A stretch of 64,000 bases of DNA from Paenibacillus cellulositrophicus (GCF_009363095.1 NZ_CP045295.1:2847501-2911500), one strand, 5' to 3'; shown: positions 1-9,483, counted from the stretch's first letter. Numbers and translations are program-made. Notes: generated from the sequence alone by a model not told the origin.

Positions 1-341
1 ATAATACCCGAAATAAATACGGCGCCCAAAGCAGCCTGCCAGGTAATTTGACCATTGGATCCAAGCACGACGGTCATAAAATAAGCGTTCAGACCCATAC
101 CCGGCGCCAAGGCGATCGGGATATTGACAAACAATCCCATCAGGATGGTAACGAGGCCCGCGCCGACTGCGGTGGCGAAAAACACGCCTTCATGAGGGAT
201 ACCCGCACCGTCCGGCCCGAGAAACAGATTGTTGACGAACAGGATGTACGCCATCGCCATAAACGTCGTGAGACCGGCGATCATTTCTGTTTTTACATTT
301 GTGCCGCGTTCCTTTAATTTAAAGAACCGTTCCATTTTCAA
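1..341 (-). CDS. NCS2-family purine permease, N-terminal part (runs off the window)
   Basis: The visible 113 residues begin with an amphipathic lead (MERFFKLKERGTNVKTE) followed by hydrophobic segments containing AGLTTFMAMAYI and APGMGLNAYF. These are hallmarks of the PbuG/AzgA branch of the nucleobase:cation symporter-2 family, which imports hypoxanthine, guanine or adenine across the cytoplasmic membrane. A TTG at 341 sits 6 bases from an AGGGGG ribosome site; the in-frame ATG at 335 is the alternative start. The gene lies behind its own promoter, a guanine-type riboswitch and an attenuator, so guanine or hypoxanthine should repress it. The C-terminal three quarters are outside the window, so substrate choice cannot be judged further. 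Confidence 0.9.
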   Translation of the reverse strand, partial: MKMERFFKLKERGTNVKTEMIAGLTTFMAMAYILFVNNLFLGPDGAGIPHEGVFFATAVGAGLVTILMGLFVNIPIALAPGMGLNAYFMTVVLGSNGQITWQAALGAVFISGI

Positions 342-374
342 ATAATCCCCCTTAGAAATTTGAGTCAGAACGAC

Positions 375-410
375 AAAAAAGCCCGGCAGACCGCAAAGCG
401 ACCACCGGAC
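375..410 (-). terminator. Riboswitch-controlled intrinsic terminator
   Basis: On the minus strand a GC-rich stem (GTCCGGTGGTCGC, loop TTT, GCGGTCTGCCGGGC) is followed directly by six T. It lies between the purine aptamer and the permease start, which is where the expression platform of a transcription-terminating purine riboswitch is expected. The competing antiterminator helix was not worked out. Confidence 0.82.
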
Positions 411-505
411 ATTATGAATGAAAGAAAGAGATATCCCGCCAGCATCAGCTTGGACTTACCATGGTCAAGGCAAGCTGCGCTGCGAGTTGGACATCATCTC
501 TTCTA

Positions 506-576
506 AATTCGTAGCCAGATCATTACGGTGATCTCGTAGAGACTCCCGGGCCAATTCCCGGGATTATACGAAAGAA
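506..576 (-). ncRNA. Purine riboswitch aptamer, guanine/hypoxanthine type
   Basis: The minus strand carries the conserved three-way-junction core: P1 strands TTCGTA and TACGAA, the TATAAT junction, a P2 hairpin (CCCGGG...CCCGGG), the GTCTCTAC junction, a P3 hairpin with the CACCGTAATGA loop, and the closing GGCTACG. The base in the ligand-reading position of the J3/1 segment is C, which in this class pairs with guanine or hypoxanthine; adenine switches have U. With the terminator downstream it should be an OFF switch for the permease. The G before the reading C, where A is common, is a minor deviation. Confidence 0.88.
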
Positions 577-600
577 CATATGTCGTTTCTCACATCATTC

Positions 601-629
601 ATTGTATGGAGACAAGCTTCACTTGTCAA
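601..629 (-). promoter_or_regulatory. SigA-type promoter of the riboswitch-permease transcript
   Basis: On the minus strand a consensus TTGACA (624-629) is separated by 17 bases from TACAAT (601-606). The start point would lie about 20 bases upstream of the riboswitch P1 helix. The permease therefore has its own promoter rather than depending on guaA readthrough. Confidence 0.8.
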
Positions 630-735
630 CAGAAAAAACGAATAATCGAGAGTATGACATGATTCAATGTTCGGAAATTTACATATTTCTCCCATGGAAC
701 GATGGCGCCTTATACAGAACAATTTCTCTAACTAG

Positions 736-822
736 ATAGATTGAACTAAAGTTTTGCATTGAACTTACTGTTATAACGGCCCACTGCGGCCCTGTAACGT
801 TCATTTCTTTAGTTCATTCTAT
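736..822. repeat. 87-nt imperfect palindrome (long hairpin)
   Basis: Arms at 736-751 and 807-822 are complementary over 16 bases with one mismatch (core TGAACTAAAG / CTTTAGTTCA). Inside are further matched segments: ATTGAAC (758-764) with GTTCATT (799-805), GTTA (770-773) with TAAC (795-798), and GGCC with GGCC around a CACTGC loop. It lies between the guaA terminator and the permease promoter, outside both transcripts as drawn. It has no T-run and no coding content. A small mobile palindromic repeat is possible. The rest of 342-933 holds the riboswitch, its promoter, the guaA terminator and AT-rich sequence in which nothing else was recognised. Confidence 0.7.
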
Positions 823-867
823 ATAGGGTTTAGCTTTTGGAATCGACCCGGAAATTATGTAGACAAC

Positions 868-905
868 AAAAAAAGACCCGCACTTGCCTAAGCAGATACG
901 GATCT
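868..905 (-). terminator. Intrinsic terminator of guaA
   Basis: On the minus strand, 29 bases past the guaA stop, the stem AGATCCGTATCTGC / GCAAGTGCGGGTCT (with several G-U pairs and a four-base loop) runs into a tail of six to seven T. Confidence 0.75.
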
Positions 906-933
906 TGAACCTTGAAAAGGATAACGATTAACC

Positions 934-2472
934 TTACTCCCACTCGATCGTGGCCGGCGGCTTGGAGGTGATATCGTACACGATGCGGTTAACGTTCTCC
1001 ACCTCGTTGACGATACGCACCGAGATTTTCTCCAATACGTCCCACGGAATGCGGGCCCAGTCGGCGGTCATGCCGTCGATCGAAGTTACCGCGCGGATGC
1101 CGACGGTGTACGAATACGTACGTGCGTCACCCATGACGCCCACACTCTTCATGTTCGGCAGAGCCGTGAAGTACTGCCAAATTTCCCGGTCAAGCCCGGC
1201 TTTGGCGATTTCTTCGCGCAAAATGTAGTCGGAATCCCGAACGATCGTCAGCTTCTCTTCCGTCACTTCGCCCAGCACGCGGATCGCAAGGCCCGGACCC
1301 GGGAAAGGCTGGCGATAAACGATTTCTTCAGGCAGACCGCATTCCTCACCAACTTTGCGGACTTCGTCCTTAAACAGCGTTTTGAGCGGCTCGATCAGTT
1401 TAAATTTCATGTCCTCCGGAAGGCCGCCCACGTTATGATGCGACTTGATCGTCTGAGCCGTTGCCGTTCCGCTCTCGACGATATCCGTGTACAGTGTTCC
1501 TTGCGCCAGGAAGGCAAAGTCGTCAAAACGCGCAGACTCTTCCTCAAACACGTAAATGAATTCGTTGCCGATGATTTTCCGTTTTTGTTCGGGATCGTCC
1601 ACGCCGGCCAGCTTGGACAAGAAACGCTCGCGGGCGTCGATTTTGACAACCTTCATATCAAATTTGCCTACAAAGGTATCCATTACGCTCTCGGCTTCGC
1701 CCTTGCGCAGCAGGCCGTGGTCGATAAACATACAGGTCAGCTGATCGCCGATCGCCTTGTGGATCAGCATCGCAACGACGGAGGAATCCACGCCGCCGCT
1801 CAGCGCGCACAGCACTTTCTGGTCACCGACGGTTTCGCGGATTTCACGAACCTGATCCTCGATAAAGGATTCCATCGTCCAGTTACCCTCACAACCGCAA
1901 ACTTCATAAAGGAAGTTGCGGATCATTTCGTTGCCGTGCACGGAGTGGCGTACTTCCGGATGGAACTGCACCGCGTACAGCTTCTTCTCGCCATGGCTCA
2001 TCGCCGCGATTGGAGCAGACTCCGTACCCGCGTCGAGCTGGAATCCGGACGGAAGCTCAACGACATGGTCCCCGTGGCTCATCCATACGACCTGACGGTT
2101 GTCCAATCCTTGGGTAAGCGTCGTGTTCGGTTTGAACTCAAGCTCTGCTTTTCCGTACTCGCGTTTGTGCGCGCGCTCCACTTTACCGCCGAGCTGCTGC
2201 GCCATCATCTGCATGCCGTAGCAAATGCCGAAGATCGGCAGCCCCAAATCGTACACAGCCGGGTCCACATGGGGTGCGTCTTCCGCATACACACTGAGCG
2301 GTCCGCCGGAGAACACGATACCCTTCGGGTTCAGCTCCCGGATCTTCTCGATCGGCGTGTTAAAAGGCAAGAGCTCGCTATATACTCCCAGATCGCGGAT
2401 GCGTCTTGCGATTAATTGATTATATTGTCCCCCGAAATCGAGGACAACGATGATTTCATTTGGCTTATTCAT
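934..2472 (-). CDS. guaA: GMP synthase (glutamine-hydrolysing)
   Basis: Converts XMP to GMP with ATP and glutamine, the last step of guanine nucleotide synthesis, in the cytosol. The 512-residue product has the usual two-part build. The N-terminal class I glutamine amidotransferase carries nucleophile Cys84 (FGICYGMQ) and the His171/Glu173 pair (QFHPEV). The synthetase half has the pyrophosphatase loop LSGGVDSS near residues 224-231 and ends with the dimerisation sequence PPATIEWE. The ATG at 2472 is chosen because GGGAGG stands 7 bases before it and because the promoter -10 box overlaps the in-frame codon at 2502 that a longer reading would use. There is no riboswitch in its short leader. 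Confidence 0.97.
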   Translation of the reverse strand: MNKPNEIIVVLDFGGQYNQLIARRIRDLGVYSELLPFNTPIEKIRELNPKGIVFSGGPLSVYAEDAPHVDPAVYDLGLPIFGICYGMQMMAQQLGGKVERAHKREYGKAELEFKPNTTLTQGLDNRQVVWMSHGDHVVELPSGFQLDAGTESAPIAAMSHGEKKLYAVQFHPEVRHSVHGNEMIRNFLYEVCGCEGNWTMESFIEDQVREIRETVGDQKVLCALSGGVDSSVVAMLIHKAIGDQLTCMFIDHGLLRKGEAESVMDTFVGKFDMKVVKIDARERFLSKLAGVDDPEQKRKIIGNEFIYVFEEESARFDDFAFLAQGTLYTDIVESGTATAQTIKSHHNVGGLPEDMKFKLIEPLKTLFKDEVRKVGEECGLPEEIVYRQPFPGPGLAIRVLGEVTEEKLTIVRDSDYILREEIAKAGLDREIWQYFTALPNMKSVGVMGDARTYSYTVGIRAVTSIDGMTADWARIPWDVLEKISVRIVNEVENVNRIVYDITSKPPATIEWE

Positions 2473-2501
2473 TACCGTGCCTCCCTCAATTAATGAAATC
2501 A

Positions 2502-2531
2502 ATTATACGCAACGATAATTCATACCGTCAA
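2502..2531 (-). promoter_or_regulatory. Promoter of guaA
   Basis: On the minus strand TTGACG (2526-2531) and a perfect TATAAT (2502-2507) are 18 bases apart, placing transcription start roughly 20 bases before the guaA ribosome site. Confidence 0.7.
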
Positions 2532-2550
2532 GGAAGCCGCAGCACCTAAG

Positions 2551-4767
2551 TTATGCCAGCCTGCCGGCGATCAAAAGGCATCTTCGCAGGAAAGCGCTCC
2601 CTTGGCTGCGGCTTACGGGAACCTGACCATAAGCTATCTTTTCCCATTCCGCGGCAAAATCGTACATTTCTTTGCGCATCATCTCATCATCTACCTGTAG
2701 GGACTGCACGTATTCCCGAACGGTGGCCCCCGGCGTAGCCGCGCCATAGCGGCGGGTAATGCCCTTCCATGCCGGAAGCGCCGCCCGGAGCAGCTGCTCC
2801 TTGCCCGGAAAGGTCCGCCGCGATAAATACACCAGGCACCACAGCCAAATCAGGCCGCGATACGTCCAGGCGCAGCGGACGGCGGCGGCCAGCAACAAAG
2901 CGGTGGCAGCTGCTCCAACCGCGATCCACGCATGCTTGGCTATAAAAGACGCGATCCCGAGCGTGATGTTCTTCAACTGGAGGGCGGCGCGAACATAGTC
3001 CCAGGTCCCCCCTGAATGGACGTCCTGTGCCTGGACCGTTCCACTGTCGGAAGGCAGCGCAAATCCAGGCGTCGGGTCGAACGGAATCCAGCCGGAGCCA
3101 GGGAAATATACTTCGACCCAGGCGTGGGCGTCGCCTTCGCTGATTTGATAGCGTCCCGGGTGGCCGCTGTCCTCTTTTCCCGGGGCAAATCCCCTGACAT
3201 ACCTTGTTGGAATTCCCTCGCTTCGCAGCAGCACCGCCATGGCGGTCGAAAAGTGGTTGCAGTATCCTTTCCTTGTCGTAAACAGGAAGTCATCCACAAA
3301 ATCCTCACCTTGGGGCGGGACGCGGGTATCCATCGTGTAGGCGTAGTAGGTTTTCAAATAGTCCTCCACCGCGACGACCGCGTCATATCGTGTGAGCGAC
3401 GCCGACGTAATCCGGTCCGCCAGCTGCTTCACGCGTTCGGGCAGCTTGTCCGGCAGCTGAAGGTATTCGTCCTTCACCCTTGCCGGATCCGCGCCCGTCT
3501 CTTCCCGCAGCAACTGAGGATCCACGGCGGGAATGTCCGCCTTGATCCGGTAGCCGTTCACTTCTGGCACGCCCGAAATCAGCGGCACCTTGACCGTTCC
3601 CGCATCTTCGTCGGCGATCACGGTCAGGGACACCGATTTCCGGCTCGACTCCAGGTCGAGCACCTCAGCGATGGGGCCGCCGGCAAAGAGAGGGAAGCTC
3701 TCGGTCATGGGCCGGCTGAACATGATTTGCTGGGTAACGGTCCGGTACTCGGCCATCGGAGCAGCCGGCTCATCTGCTTCCGGGTCCGAGCCTTCAGGCC
3801 GGACCGCGCCCGGAATGAACAGGGTGCGGGAATCAGCCTCCTGGCCGGTCCATTTACGGCCGTCATAGAGGCTGAGCGTTTCCCCGCGCCAATATGTAGG
3901 GACGGGGCTCTCCGCTTCAAAATAGAGCCGCCCGCCTTGGCTCAGGGGCATTCCCATGTCCTGATCATCCCCGCTCAGGTTGTAGCCCGTCACGGCTGTG
4001 GCTGAGGCGTCGCCGTAATTGTCCCGGATCCAGGATTCCAGCCGGCCGGCCGCCTGCTCCAAGGATATCCTCCCCGGAGGCTTGGCCTCAGCCGCATATC
4101 CCAGTCCCCAGCTGCCGCCGAGGACCAGGAGGGACAGCAGGCTGAGCGACACGATCCAGGTGCCGTACACCTTGCCGCTAAACCTCCCCGATGTATCGCT
4201 CTCGCGCAGTCCGGACAGATGCAGCATCCCTTGAAGCAGCAGCAGCAAACCGCAGGTGCGGATCATATCGGCGTAAATATGGATGCCAAGCAGTGTCTCA
4301 AGGCATATCAGGTAGAGCAGGGTGGCCGCGGCGAACAAAAAAATGCTGCGCCGCGACAAGGCAAGGGATTGCACGGAATAAACCAATAAGGACCAGCCGA
4401 CGATCAAAACCAGCGTCCGGGTCTCTGAGCTGGTTTCGGCAAAGTGCCCGGTGGACAGCAGCAGCAGAATATCATCGCGGCATTGCGATATCCAGGAAAT
4501 CAGCCAGCTAAAGGGCTGGCCCTCTCCGGAAACGTTATACCAAGCGGCGCCGACCAGCAGGAAGTACACCGGAAGGGTAAACGTCCACCTCGCCAGCAGG
4601 GTTCCCCACAGCAGCAGAAGCGCTGTCAGCCACAACAGCGTCGTCATAAATCCGTCGTCCGTGGAACCTGTCAGCGGCCGGAGCGGAATGAGCCATTCGG
4701 CGAACAGCCCCATAAAGGGCAGAGAGATGATGAGTCTGTACAGAAGCGGATCCGTACGCTCTTCCAT
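2551..4767 (-). CDS. Transglutaminase-like membrane protein (TgpA type)
   Basis: A 738-residue membrane protein. The N-terminal third contains several closely spaced hydrophobic helices (DUF3488-like). A large extracytoplasmic region follows, with a transglutaminase-fold core: Cys in GYCNHFSTAMAVLLR, His in DAHAWVEVYF and Asp in PFDPTPGF give the Cys-His-Asp triad. One further transmembrane helix and a cytoplasmic DUF4129-like tail complete it. It is the last gene of a MoxR/DUF58/transglutaminase operon; its ATG directly abuts the DUF58 stop and its ribosome site (GAGGGGGCGG) lies inside that gene. Such loci are common in Gram-positives, but the substrate is unknown; modification or cleavage of cell-surface proteins is the usual inference. 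Confidence 0.88.
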   Translation of the reverse strand: MEERTDPLLYRLIISLPFMGLFAEWLIPLRPLTGSTDDGFMTTLLWLTALLLLWGTLLARWTFTLPVYFLLVGAAWYNVSGEGQPFSWLISWISQCRDDILLLLSTGHFAETSSETRTLVLIVGWSLLVYSVQSLALSRRSIFLFAAATLLYLICLETLLGIHIYADMIRTCGLLLLLQGMLHLSGLRESDTSGRFSGKVYGTWIVSLSLLSLLVLGGSWGLGYAAEAKPPGRISLEQAAGRLESWIRDNYGDASATAVTGYNLSGDDQDMGMPLSQGGRLYFEAESPVPTYWRGETLSLYDGRKWTGQEADSRTLFIPGAVRPEGSDPEADEPAAPMAEYRTVTQQIMFSRPMTESFPLFAGGPIAEVLDLESSRKSVSLTVIADEDAGTVKVPLISGVPEVNGYRIKADIPAVDPQLLREETGADPARVKDEYLQLPDKLPERVKQLADRITSASLTRYDAVVAVEDYLKTYYAYTMDTRVPPQGEDFVDDFLFTTRKGYCNHFSTAMAVLLRSEGIPTRYVRGFAPGKEDSGHPGRYQISEGDAHAWVEVYFPGSGWIPFDPTPGFALPSDSGTVQAQDVHSGGTWDYVRAALQLKNITLGIASFIAKHAWIAVGAAATALLLAAAVRCAWTYRGLIWLWCLVYLSRRTFPGKEQLLRAALPAWKGITRRYGAATPGATVREYVQSLQVDDEMMRKEMYDFAAEWEKIAYGQVPVSRSQGSAFLRRCLLIAGRLA

Positions 4768-6081
4768 CTATACCGCCCCCTCTCCGGGGAAGTTCGACTC
4801 CACGTGACCGACGCGGGATACACGGCTGCCGTGCACGATAAATACGCCGGCCCCCAGACGTGAAAGCAGCGCCGCCCGGCGGAACAGGCCGGGGTCGTGG
4901 ATCGACGCAGCGTACGATGCCGAATCGCTGCTGTCGTTTCTTTCCGCAGCGCCTGCGCAATAGATATCCACATATCCCCCGGAGGAGATGATTCCGGATA
5001 CGGCGCGGAGCAGCTCGTCGGTCAGATAGCCGGTGACGATGGCCGTTCTTTTGCCTTTCAAGTTCCCGGCAGCTTCCTGAAGCTGTGCAGGCAGCGGCAT
5101 GCCGCCGGCCAACGTCAGTCCCGACAAGGCTGCGAGCATGCCGGTGATCTCTTGCCCAGTCTCCTGCCTTGACGCAGGGCCGGGTCCTCCGGCTTCTACC
5201 GGCATATCGGCACGGAGCCCGGACCCGAGCAGCGCCACATTCTCGCCGGCACGCCCGGCTTCAACGAGCAGCCCTGCCGCCGCCGATACGGCGGTCTCGA
5301 ACCCCCGCTGCGCGGCCTCGCCGCTGACGTCGCCTGCCCGGGCGCCGGCCGGCATATAGCCGCTGAAGGAGCGGTCGATCATGACCGCGTAAGAGGACTG
5401 CTGCGCCTCCTCCGGCAGGCTCGTATGCAGGCGGCCCCACCGGGCAAGGTGCTTCCAATGGATACGGTTCGGCGGATCCCCCGGAACGTATTCCCGCACC
5501 TCCATCCCCTTCATGCCGTCCGCAAACCGAGGAGGCCGGAGACTGGCCTCTTCGCTGTAAGACAGCGAAGCCGCCGGCCGGCATTCCTGTCCGACGGGAA
5601 GCGGCTCCGGCAGCACGATAAACCGGCCTTCTCCCTTTACGACCTTTCTTCCCTGGAACCAGCCGAACAAGCCGCCCCATTCCAGCGCACAGGCTTCAAA
5701 CCCGTAATGCCCCCGCGGAAGAGCGGGAATCTCATAGCGATACGTTAAAGAGCGCCGAAATCCCGGAAAGAGCACGCGGCGGAAGCTCCCGCCGGTATAA
5801 TAATCCTCCACAGCCATCCAGGGGAGGGGCAGCGGTGAGCGGAAATAAATCCGCATGGTCACAGGCACGGCCTCCCCCGACGGAATCAGGCTTTGGGGCA
5901 AACTGCGTTCCACCCGGATTTGCCGGGGGCCTAGCAGCTGAACCAGCATGCCGCCGGCCAGCACCAGGCAGGTCACAAACATCATGAACCATAAGGCCTC
6001 GCCTCCGTGCAGCCGGTACATGACCACCAGACCGCCCAGCACGGCAAGCCCGATCCCCCATTCGAGGACCCGCCGCATCAT
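4768..6081 (-). CDS. DUF58-domain protein of the MoxR operon
   Basis: A 437-residue protein beginning with two hydrophobic helices (residues about 7-45). A beta-rich stretch follows, then the DUF58 signature REYVPGDPPNRIHWKHLAR near residues 195-215 and a von Willebrand A-like section opening with YAVMIDRSFSG. DUF58 proteins are nearly always encoded next to a MoxR ATPase and are thought to be its membrane-linked partner, by analogy with metal-chelatase or integrin-like systems. The start overlaps the MoxR stop by four bases (ATGA), so the two are probably translationally coupled. The biochemical role is unknown. Confidence 0.88.
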   Translation of the reverse strand: MMRRVLEWGIGLAVLGGLVVMYRLHGGEALWFMMFVTCLVLAGGMLVQLLGPRQIRVERSLPQSLIPSGEAVPVTMRIYFRSPLPLPWMAVEDYYTGGSFRRVLFPGFRRSLTYRYEIPALPRGHYGFEACALEWGGLFGWFQGRKVVKGEGRFIVLPEPLPVGQECRPAASLSYSEEASLRPPRFADGMKGMEVREYVPGDPPNRIHWKHLARWGRLHTSLPEEAQQSSYAVMIDRSFSGYMPAGARAGDVSGEAAQRGFETAVSAAAGLLVEAGRAGENVALLGSGLRADMPVEAGGPGPASRQETGQEITGMLAALSGLTLAGGMPLPAQLQEAAGNLKGKRTAIVTGYLTDELLRAVSGIISSGGYVDIYCAGAAERNDSSDSASYAASIHDPGLFRRAALLSRLGAGVFIVHGSRVSRVGHVESNFPGEGAV

Positions 6082-7061
6082 AAGCGGCCTCCTTTGCGGG
6101 AGTGAACGGGCAGCACCAGCTGCTTCAGCAGCTCCCGGACCAACTCCTCGCCGCTGGCCCCCGCAAGAAGCGCGGCATGGTTCAGCATCAGCCGGTGGGC
6201 GAGGACCGGCACGGCGGTATCCTTGATGTCATCCGGGATGACATAGGAGCGGCCGGCCATGTAGGCCGAGGCCTGGGATGCGTTCATCCAGGCCAGTGTC
6301 CCCCGCGGGCTGATGCCGAGCTGGACATTCGGATGCCGGCGCGAGGCGTCGGCCACCTGGACGAGGACCAGCTTGATGGACTCGTCTACGAAGACGCCGC
6401 GGACGGCGCGCTGCATGTTCGCCATTTCTTCCGCCAGCATGACCGGCTTTATGGCGTCCAGCGGATGCTCCAGCTGCATTCGCGTCAGCAGCTCCACCTC
6501 CTGGGCCGGCTCCGGATACCCCAGGCTCAGCCGCATCATGAACCGGTCCATCTGCGCCTCAGGCAGGCGGTAAGTCCCTTCGAAATGCAGCGGGTTTTGC
6601 GTGGCCAGCAGCAGGAACGGGCGCGGAAGCGGATAGGTGGTGCCGTCCACGGTCACCTTCCGCTCTTCCATCGCCTCCAGCAGGGCGGATTGGGTCCGGG
6701 GCGAAGCCCGGTTGATTTCGTCCGCCAGCACAATATTGGAGAGAACCGGCCCGGGCCGGAACTCGAAGCTGCCGCTGTGCGGATGGTATATTGAAGTGCC
6801 CGTTACGTCGCCGGGCATCAAATCGTATGTGAACTGGATCCGGCCGAACGTGCAGCCAAGGCAAGCGGCGATGGCCCGGACCAGCATTGTTTTGCCCACT
6901 CCCGGAACATCCTCCAGCAGAATGTGGCCGCCGCTAAGCATGGATATCAGGGCAAGGCGTATTTCCTTTTCTTTACCGACGATAACGGATCCGACGCGCG
7001 ATAAGACGCGGTTCAATAATTCCGGGGCAACATCATCATGAAACACCGATGGAGTCGACAA
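6078..7061 (-). CDS. MoxR-family AAA+ ATPase
   Basis: Cytosolic ATPase of 327 residues, the usual MoxR size. Walker A is EDVPGVGKTMLVRA, Walker B is NIVLADEINRASP, followed by a sensor 1 segment (LLATQNPLHFEGTY) and a C-terminal lid domain. MoxR proteins act as chaperone-like remodelers for partner proteins, here presumably the DUF58 and transglutaminase products. The start is taken as TTG at 7061 because GGAGG stands 8 bases upstream; a TTG at 7082 in the same frame would place that ribosome site inside the gene. It is the first gene of a three-gene operon. Confidence 0.92.
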   Translation of the reverse strand: MSTPSVFHDDVAPELLNRVLSRVGSVIVGKEKEIRLALISMLSGGHILLEDVPGVGKTMLVRAIAACLGCTFGRIQFTYDLMPGDVTGTSIYHPHSGSFEFRPGPVLSNIVLADEINRASPRTQSALLEAMEERKVTVDGTTYPLPRPFLLLATQNPLHFEGTYRLPEAQMDRFMMRLSLGYPEPAQEVELLTRMQLEHPLDAIKPVMLAEEMANMQRAVRGVFVDESIKLVLVQVADASRRHPNVQLGISPRGTLAWMNASQASAYMAGRSYVIPDDIKDTAVPVLAHRLMLNHAALLAGASGEELVRELLKQLVLPVHSRKGGRL

Positions 7062-7229
7062 AGTAACAACCTCCGTTTCCAATCATGGCTTGTTCCCGTC
7101 AAAATAGGGAATCTATCAATATTCTCTCCATGTAGAAAAGGAAGTAGACCTGCCGCACCGGCTCATTTTTTAAGAGTGACGAAACCCTCTGCAAAAATCG
7201 TAGATTCGCTCCATTGGGCATCCAGACCG

Positions 7230-8567
7230 TTAAAATACCGTGACCCGACGCTCCTCTTCATTAACCGATGCCGTGATTCCGGCATATCCGGAAGCTTCAA
7301 ACAAGCTGCGCAGAGGCACCCACAGCGATCCATTGACCGTCAGCACCTGCAGCGTCGCCCTAGAGATCACCTGATTGCCCTCCAACGCCTCCAGCCTGCC
7401 CGTATCCGCATGGATCCGCAGCGAAACCGCGGCGTCCGCCGATAAGGACGCGACCCAGGCCGCCCCGGCCGAATCCCAGGCTGTACTGCCCCCAATCCGC
7501 TCGGTCAGCGCGCGCAAAGGCACCATGTAATGTCCGTCAACGATGCTGTACTCGCCGGTATCCAGCGTGGTCTCGAGCCCGCCGACATCCAGGCGGAGCG
7601 GTTTGCCAGGCTCGAACAATGCGGCATTCTGCGCAATATGCGACTGAATCCAGGCGGCGCTTGGCGCGCTTCGCTTCAGTCCGCGGGCTGCGGCATTCAC
7701 TTTAAATTGAACCGGCGGGTCTTGCGGTGACAACACACCGAACTGATATCCGCGGGCCTTGTACCAGCTAATTATTTGCGGGAGGGCCTTTACGCTTTCC
7801 GAATGGCCGGGACCGTCATGCATGAGAAGAACTACCTTGCCTCCCGGGACGTTCGTCGTGGCACCCTTCAGGATATCCGCAGCCGGGACATCACGCCGCT
7901 TGGAATCGCCGCTGTCCACGTTCCAATCCGTCACGACGTACCCTGCCTGCTGCAGCAGTTTAAAATACGTGTCATCAAAATGCCCGGCTGTCCCCCCGGG
8001 GGCCCTGATCAGCTGCGGCCTTTCCCCCGTGATCAGGCGTATCTCCTCTTCGGTATCTTTGATTTGGTCCCAGAACGCAGGAAAAGATTGATAGAGTTCG
8101 GTATAATTATGGTCATATGTATGGTTGCCGATGGCATGACCTTCCTCGTAGATCCGCGAAATGAGCTGCGGATATTTCTTTACCTGCTCACCGAGAACAA
8201 AGAAGGTTGCACCAATCTTGTTTTTCTTTAAAATATCCAGCACCTGGCCCGTTAAATCGCTGGGGCCGTCGTCAAAGGTCAGATACACCGTTTTGGGGCT
8301 GACCGGAGCGGGTTTCTTCGTCGTATTGGAGGCAAGCAGCCCCGCTTGGCCCACATGGACCGGATCGGTTTGCCGTCCGATGACAGCAGAACTCTTTTCG
8401 CTCGCAGATTCATTGTCCGGAGCCGTCTTGACCGCATTCTGAACCAAGGGCGTCATAGGCTGAAGCAAGGTTCGCCCTTCCCGGACGCTTGCGCAGAATA
8501 TGATAACTATCACCGCCAAAACGACCCCGATCGATCCGAGAACAACGCTGAATGTCTTCTTCACCAT
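7230..8567 (-). CDS. Membrane-anchored polysaccharide deacetylase with C-terminal stalk domain
   Basis: The 445-residue product has an N-terminal signal anchor (about residues 7-27) and a NodB domain at about 90-285. Five catalytic motifs are visible: TFDDGP (metal-binding and catalytic Asp), GNHTYDH (metal-ligand His pair), RAPGG, DWNVDS and LLMHDG. Enzymes of this family remove N-acetyl groups from peptidoglycan, chitin or related polymers at the cell surface. The C-terminal 130 residues resemble the copper-amine-oxidase N-terminal 'stalk' repeat common in Paenibacillus exported proteins (SIVDGHYMVPLRALTERIGG, GSLWVPLRSLFEASGY). It points the same way as the MoxR operon, but 168 bases separate them. 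Confidence 0.9.
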   Translation of the reverse strand: MVKKTFSVVLGSIGVVLAVIVIIFCASVREGRTLLQPMTPLVQNAVKTAPDNESASEKSSAVIGRQTDPVHVGQAGLLASNTTKKPAPVSPKTVYLTFDDGPSDLTGQVLDILKKNKIGATFFVLGEQVKKYPQLISRIYEEGHAIGNHTYDHNYTELYQSFPAFWDQIKDTEEEIRLITGERPQLIRAPGGTAGHFDDTYFKLLQQAGYVVTDWNVDSGDSKRRDVPAADILKGATTNVPGGKVVLLMHDGPGHSESVKALPQIISWYKARGYQFGVLSPQDPPVQFKVNAAARGLKRSAPSAAWIQSHIAQNAALFEPGKPLRLDVGGLETTLDTGEYSIVDGHYMVPLRALTERIGGSTAWDSAGAAWVASLSADAAVSLRIHADTGRLEALEGNQVISRATLQVLTVNGSLWVPLRSLFEASGYAGITASVNEEERRVTVF

Positions 8568-8774
8568 GTACCTTCTACCTCCACTATTTCTATGAGTTCT
8601 GCTTTCTGGTAGATTATATGGTGAGAGAAGTGGAAATAGACTTAAGGAAAGCCGAATCTTTCAAGAGCTTAATCATCCTTGCTTCCGGATGGCATTCCAT
8701 CGGAGTCCGTTGTAACTCGTTGGAGTCCGGTTGTGTGATCTTTGGGGCCCGACCTGAATTGGAGTGAAAACCTT

Positions 8775-9401
8775 TTGGAATTGTTAAAATGGATTCATTT
8801 GATGTTCGAGCAGTACGGCTACCTTGTGCTGTTTCTCGGACTGGCTTTGGAATTTATCGCCCTCCCCTTTCCCGGAGAAACGACGATGGCCTATGCAGGC
8901 TTCCTGTCCTACGACGGCATGCTTCATTACGGGTGGCTGCTGATCGTCGCGTTTGCCGGAACGACCCTGGGGATGACCATTACATACTTCATCGGCCTCA
9001 AGGCAGGCCTTCCTTTTCTCCAGCGCTATGGCAAATGGTTCCTGCTCTCCGAGCATAAACTGGAACGGGCCAGCCGCTGGTTTAACAAATACGGGCAAAG
9101 CCTGGTCTTTATCGGATATTTCATCCCCGGCGTCCGCCATTTTACCGGCTACTTCGCCGGCATGATCGCCCTGCCCTTCCGCAAATTCGCGTTGTTCGCG
9201 TACAGCGGCGCGCTGCTCTGGGTCATCCTGTTTATCAGCATCGGCAAAATATTCGGCCCGCAGTGGAAGTTCGCTTTTCACCTGGTGGAAAAGTACTCCT
9301 TCTGGATCGTCGGCGCCGTCATTATCGCTGTTGTCGGGTTTCTTCTTTACCGTTACCGCAAAAAAATGCGCTCGCTGCTGTCCAAACTGCATGTCAGCTG
9401 A
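8775..9401 (+). CDS. DedA-family membrane protein
   Basis: A 208-residue polytopic membrane protein of the DedA/SNARE-associated superfamily. It shows EFIALPFPGETTMAYAGF near the N terminus, the central FNKYGQSLVFIGYFIPGVRH segment with the conserved Gly and Arg, and a hydrophobic C-terminal helix followed by a basic tail (RYRKKMRSLLSK). Some DedA proteins act as lipid scramblases or undecaprenyl phosphate flippases and support membrane energetics; the specific role here is not evident. TTG at 8775 is chosen because GGAG lies 10 bases before it; an upstream in-frame TTG at 8742 has no ribosome site. It is transcribed away from the NodB gene. Confidence 0.88.
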   Translation: MELLKWIHLMFEQYGYLVLFLGLALEFIALPFPGETTMAYAGFLSYDGMLHYGWLLIVAFAGTTLGMTITYFIGLKAGLPFLQRYGKWFLLSEHKLERASRWFNKYGQSLVFIGYFIPGVRHFTGYFAGMIALPFRKFALFAYSGALLWVILFISIGKIFGPQWKFAFHLVEKYSFWIVGAVIIAVVGFLLYRYRKKMRSLLSKLHVS

Positions 9402-9483
9402 CATGCCGGGACAGTGAACGGCCACGGCGAGGAAGCGATGAGCTCCGTCCAGTGGCGTTTCCCCTGCCTCGTTGCCACAAATA

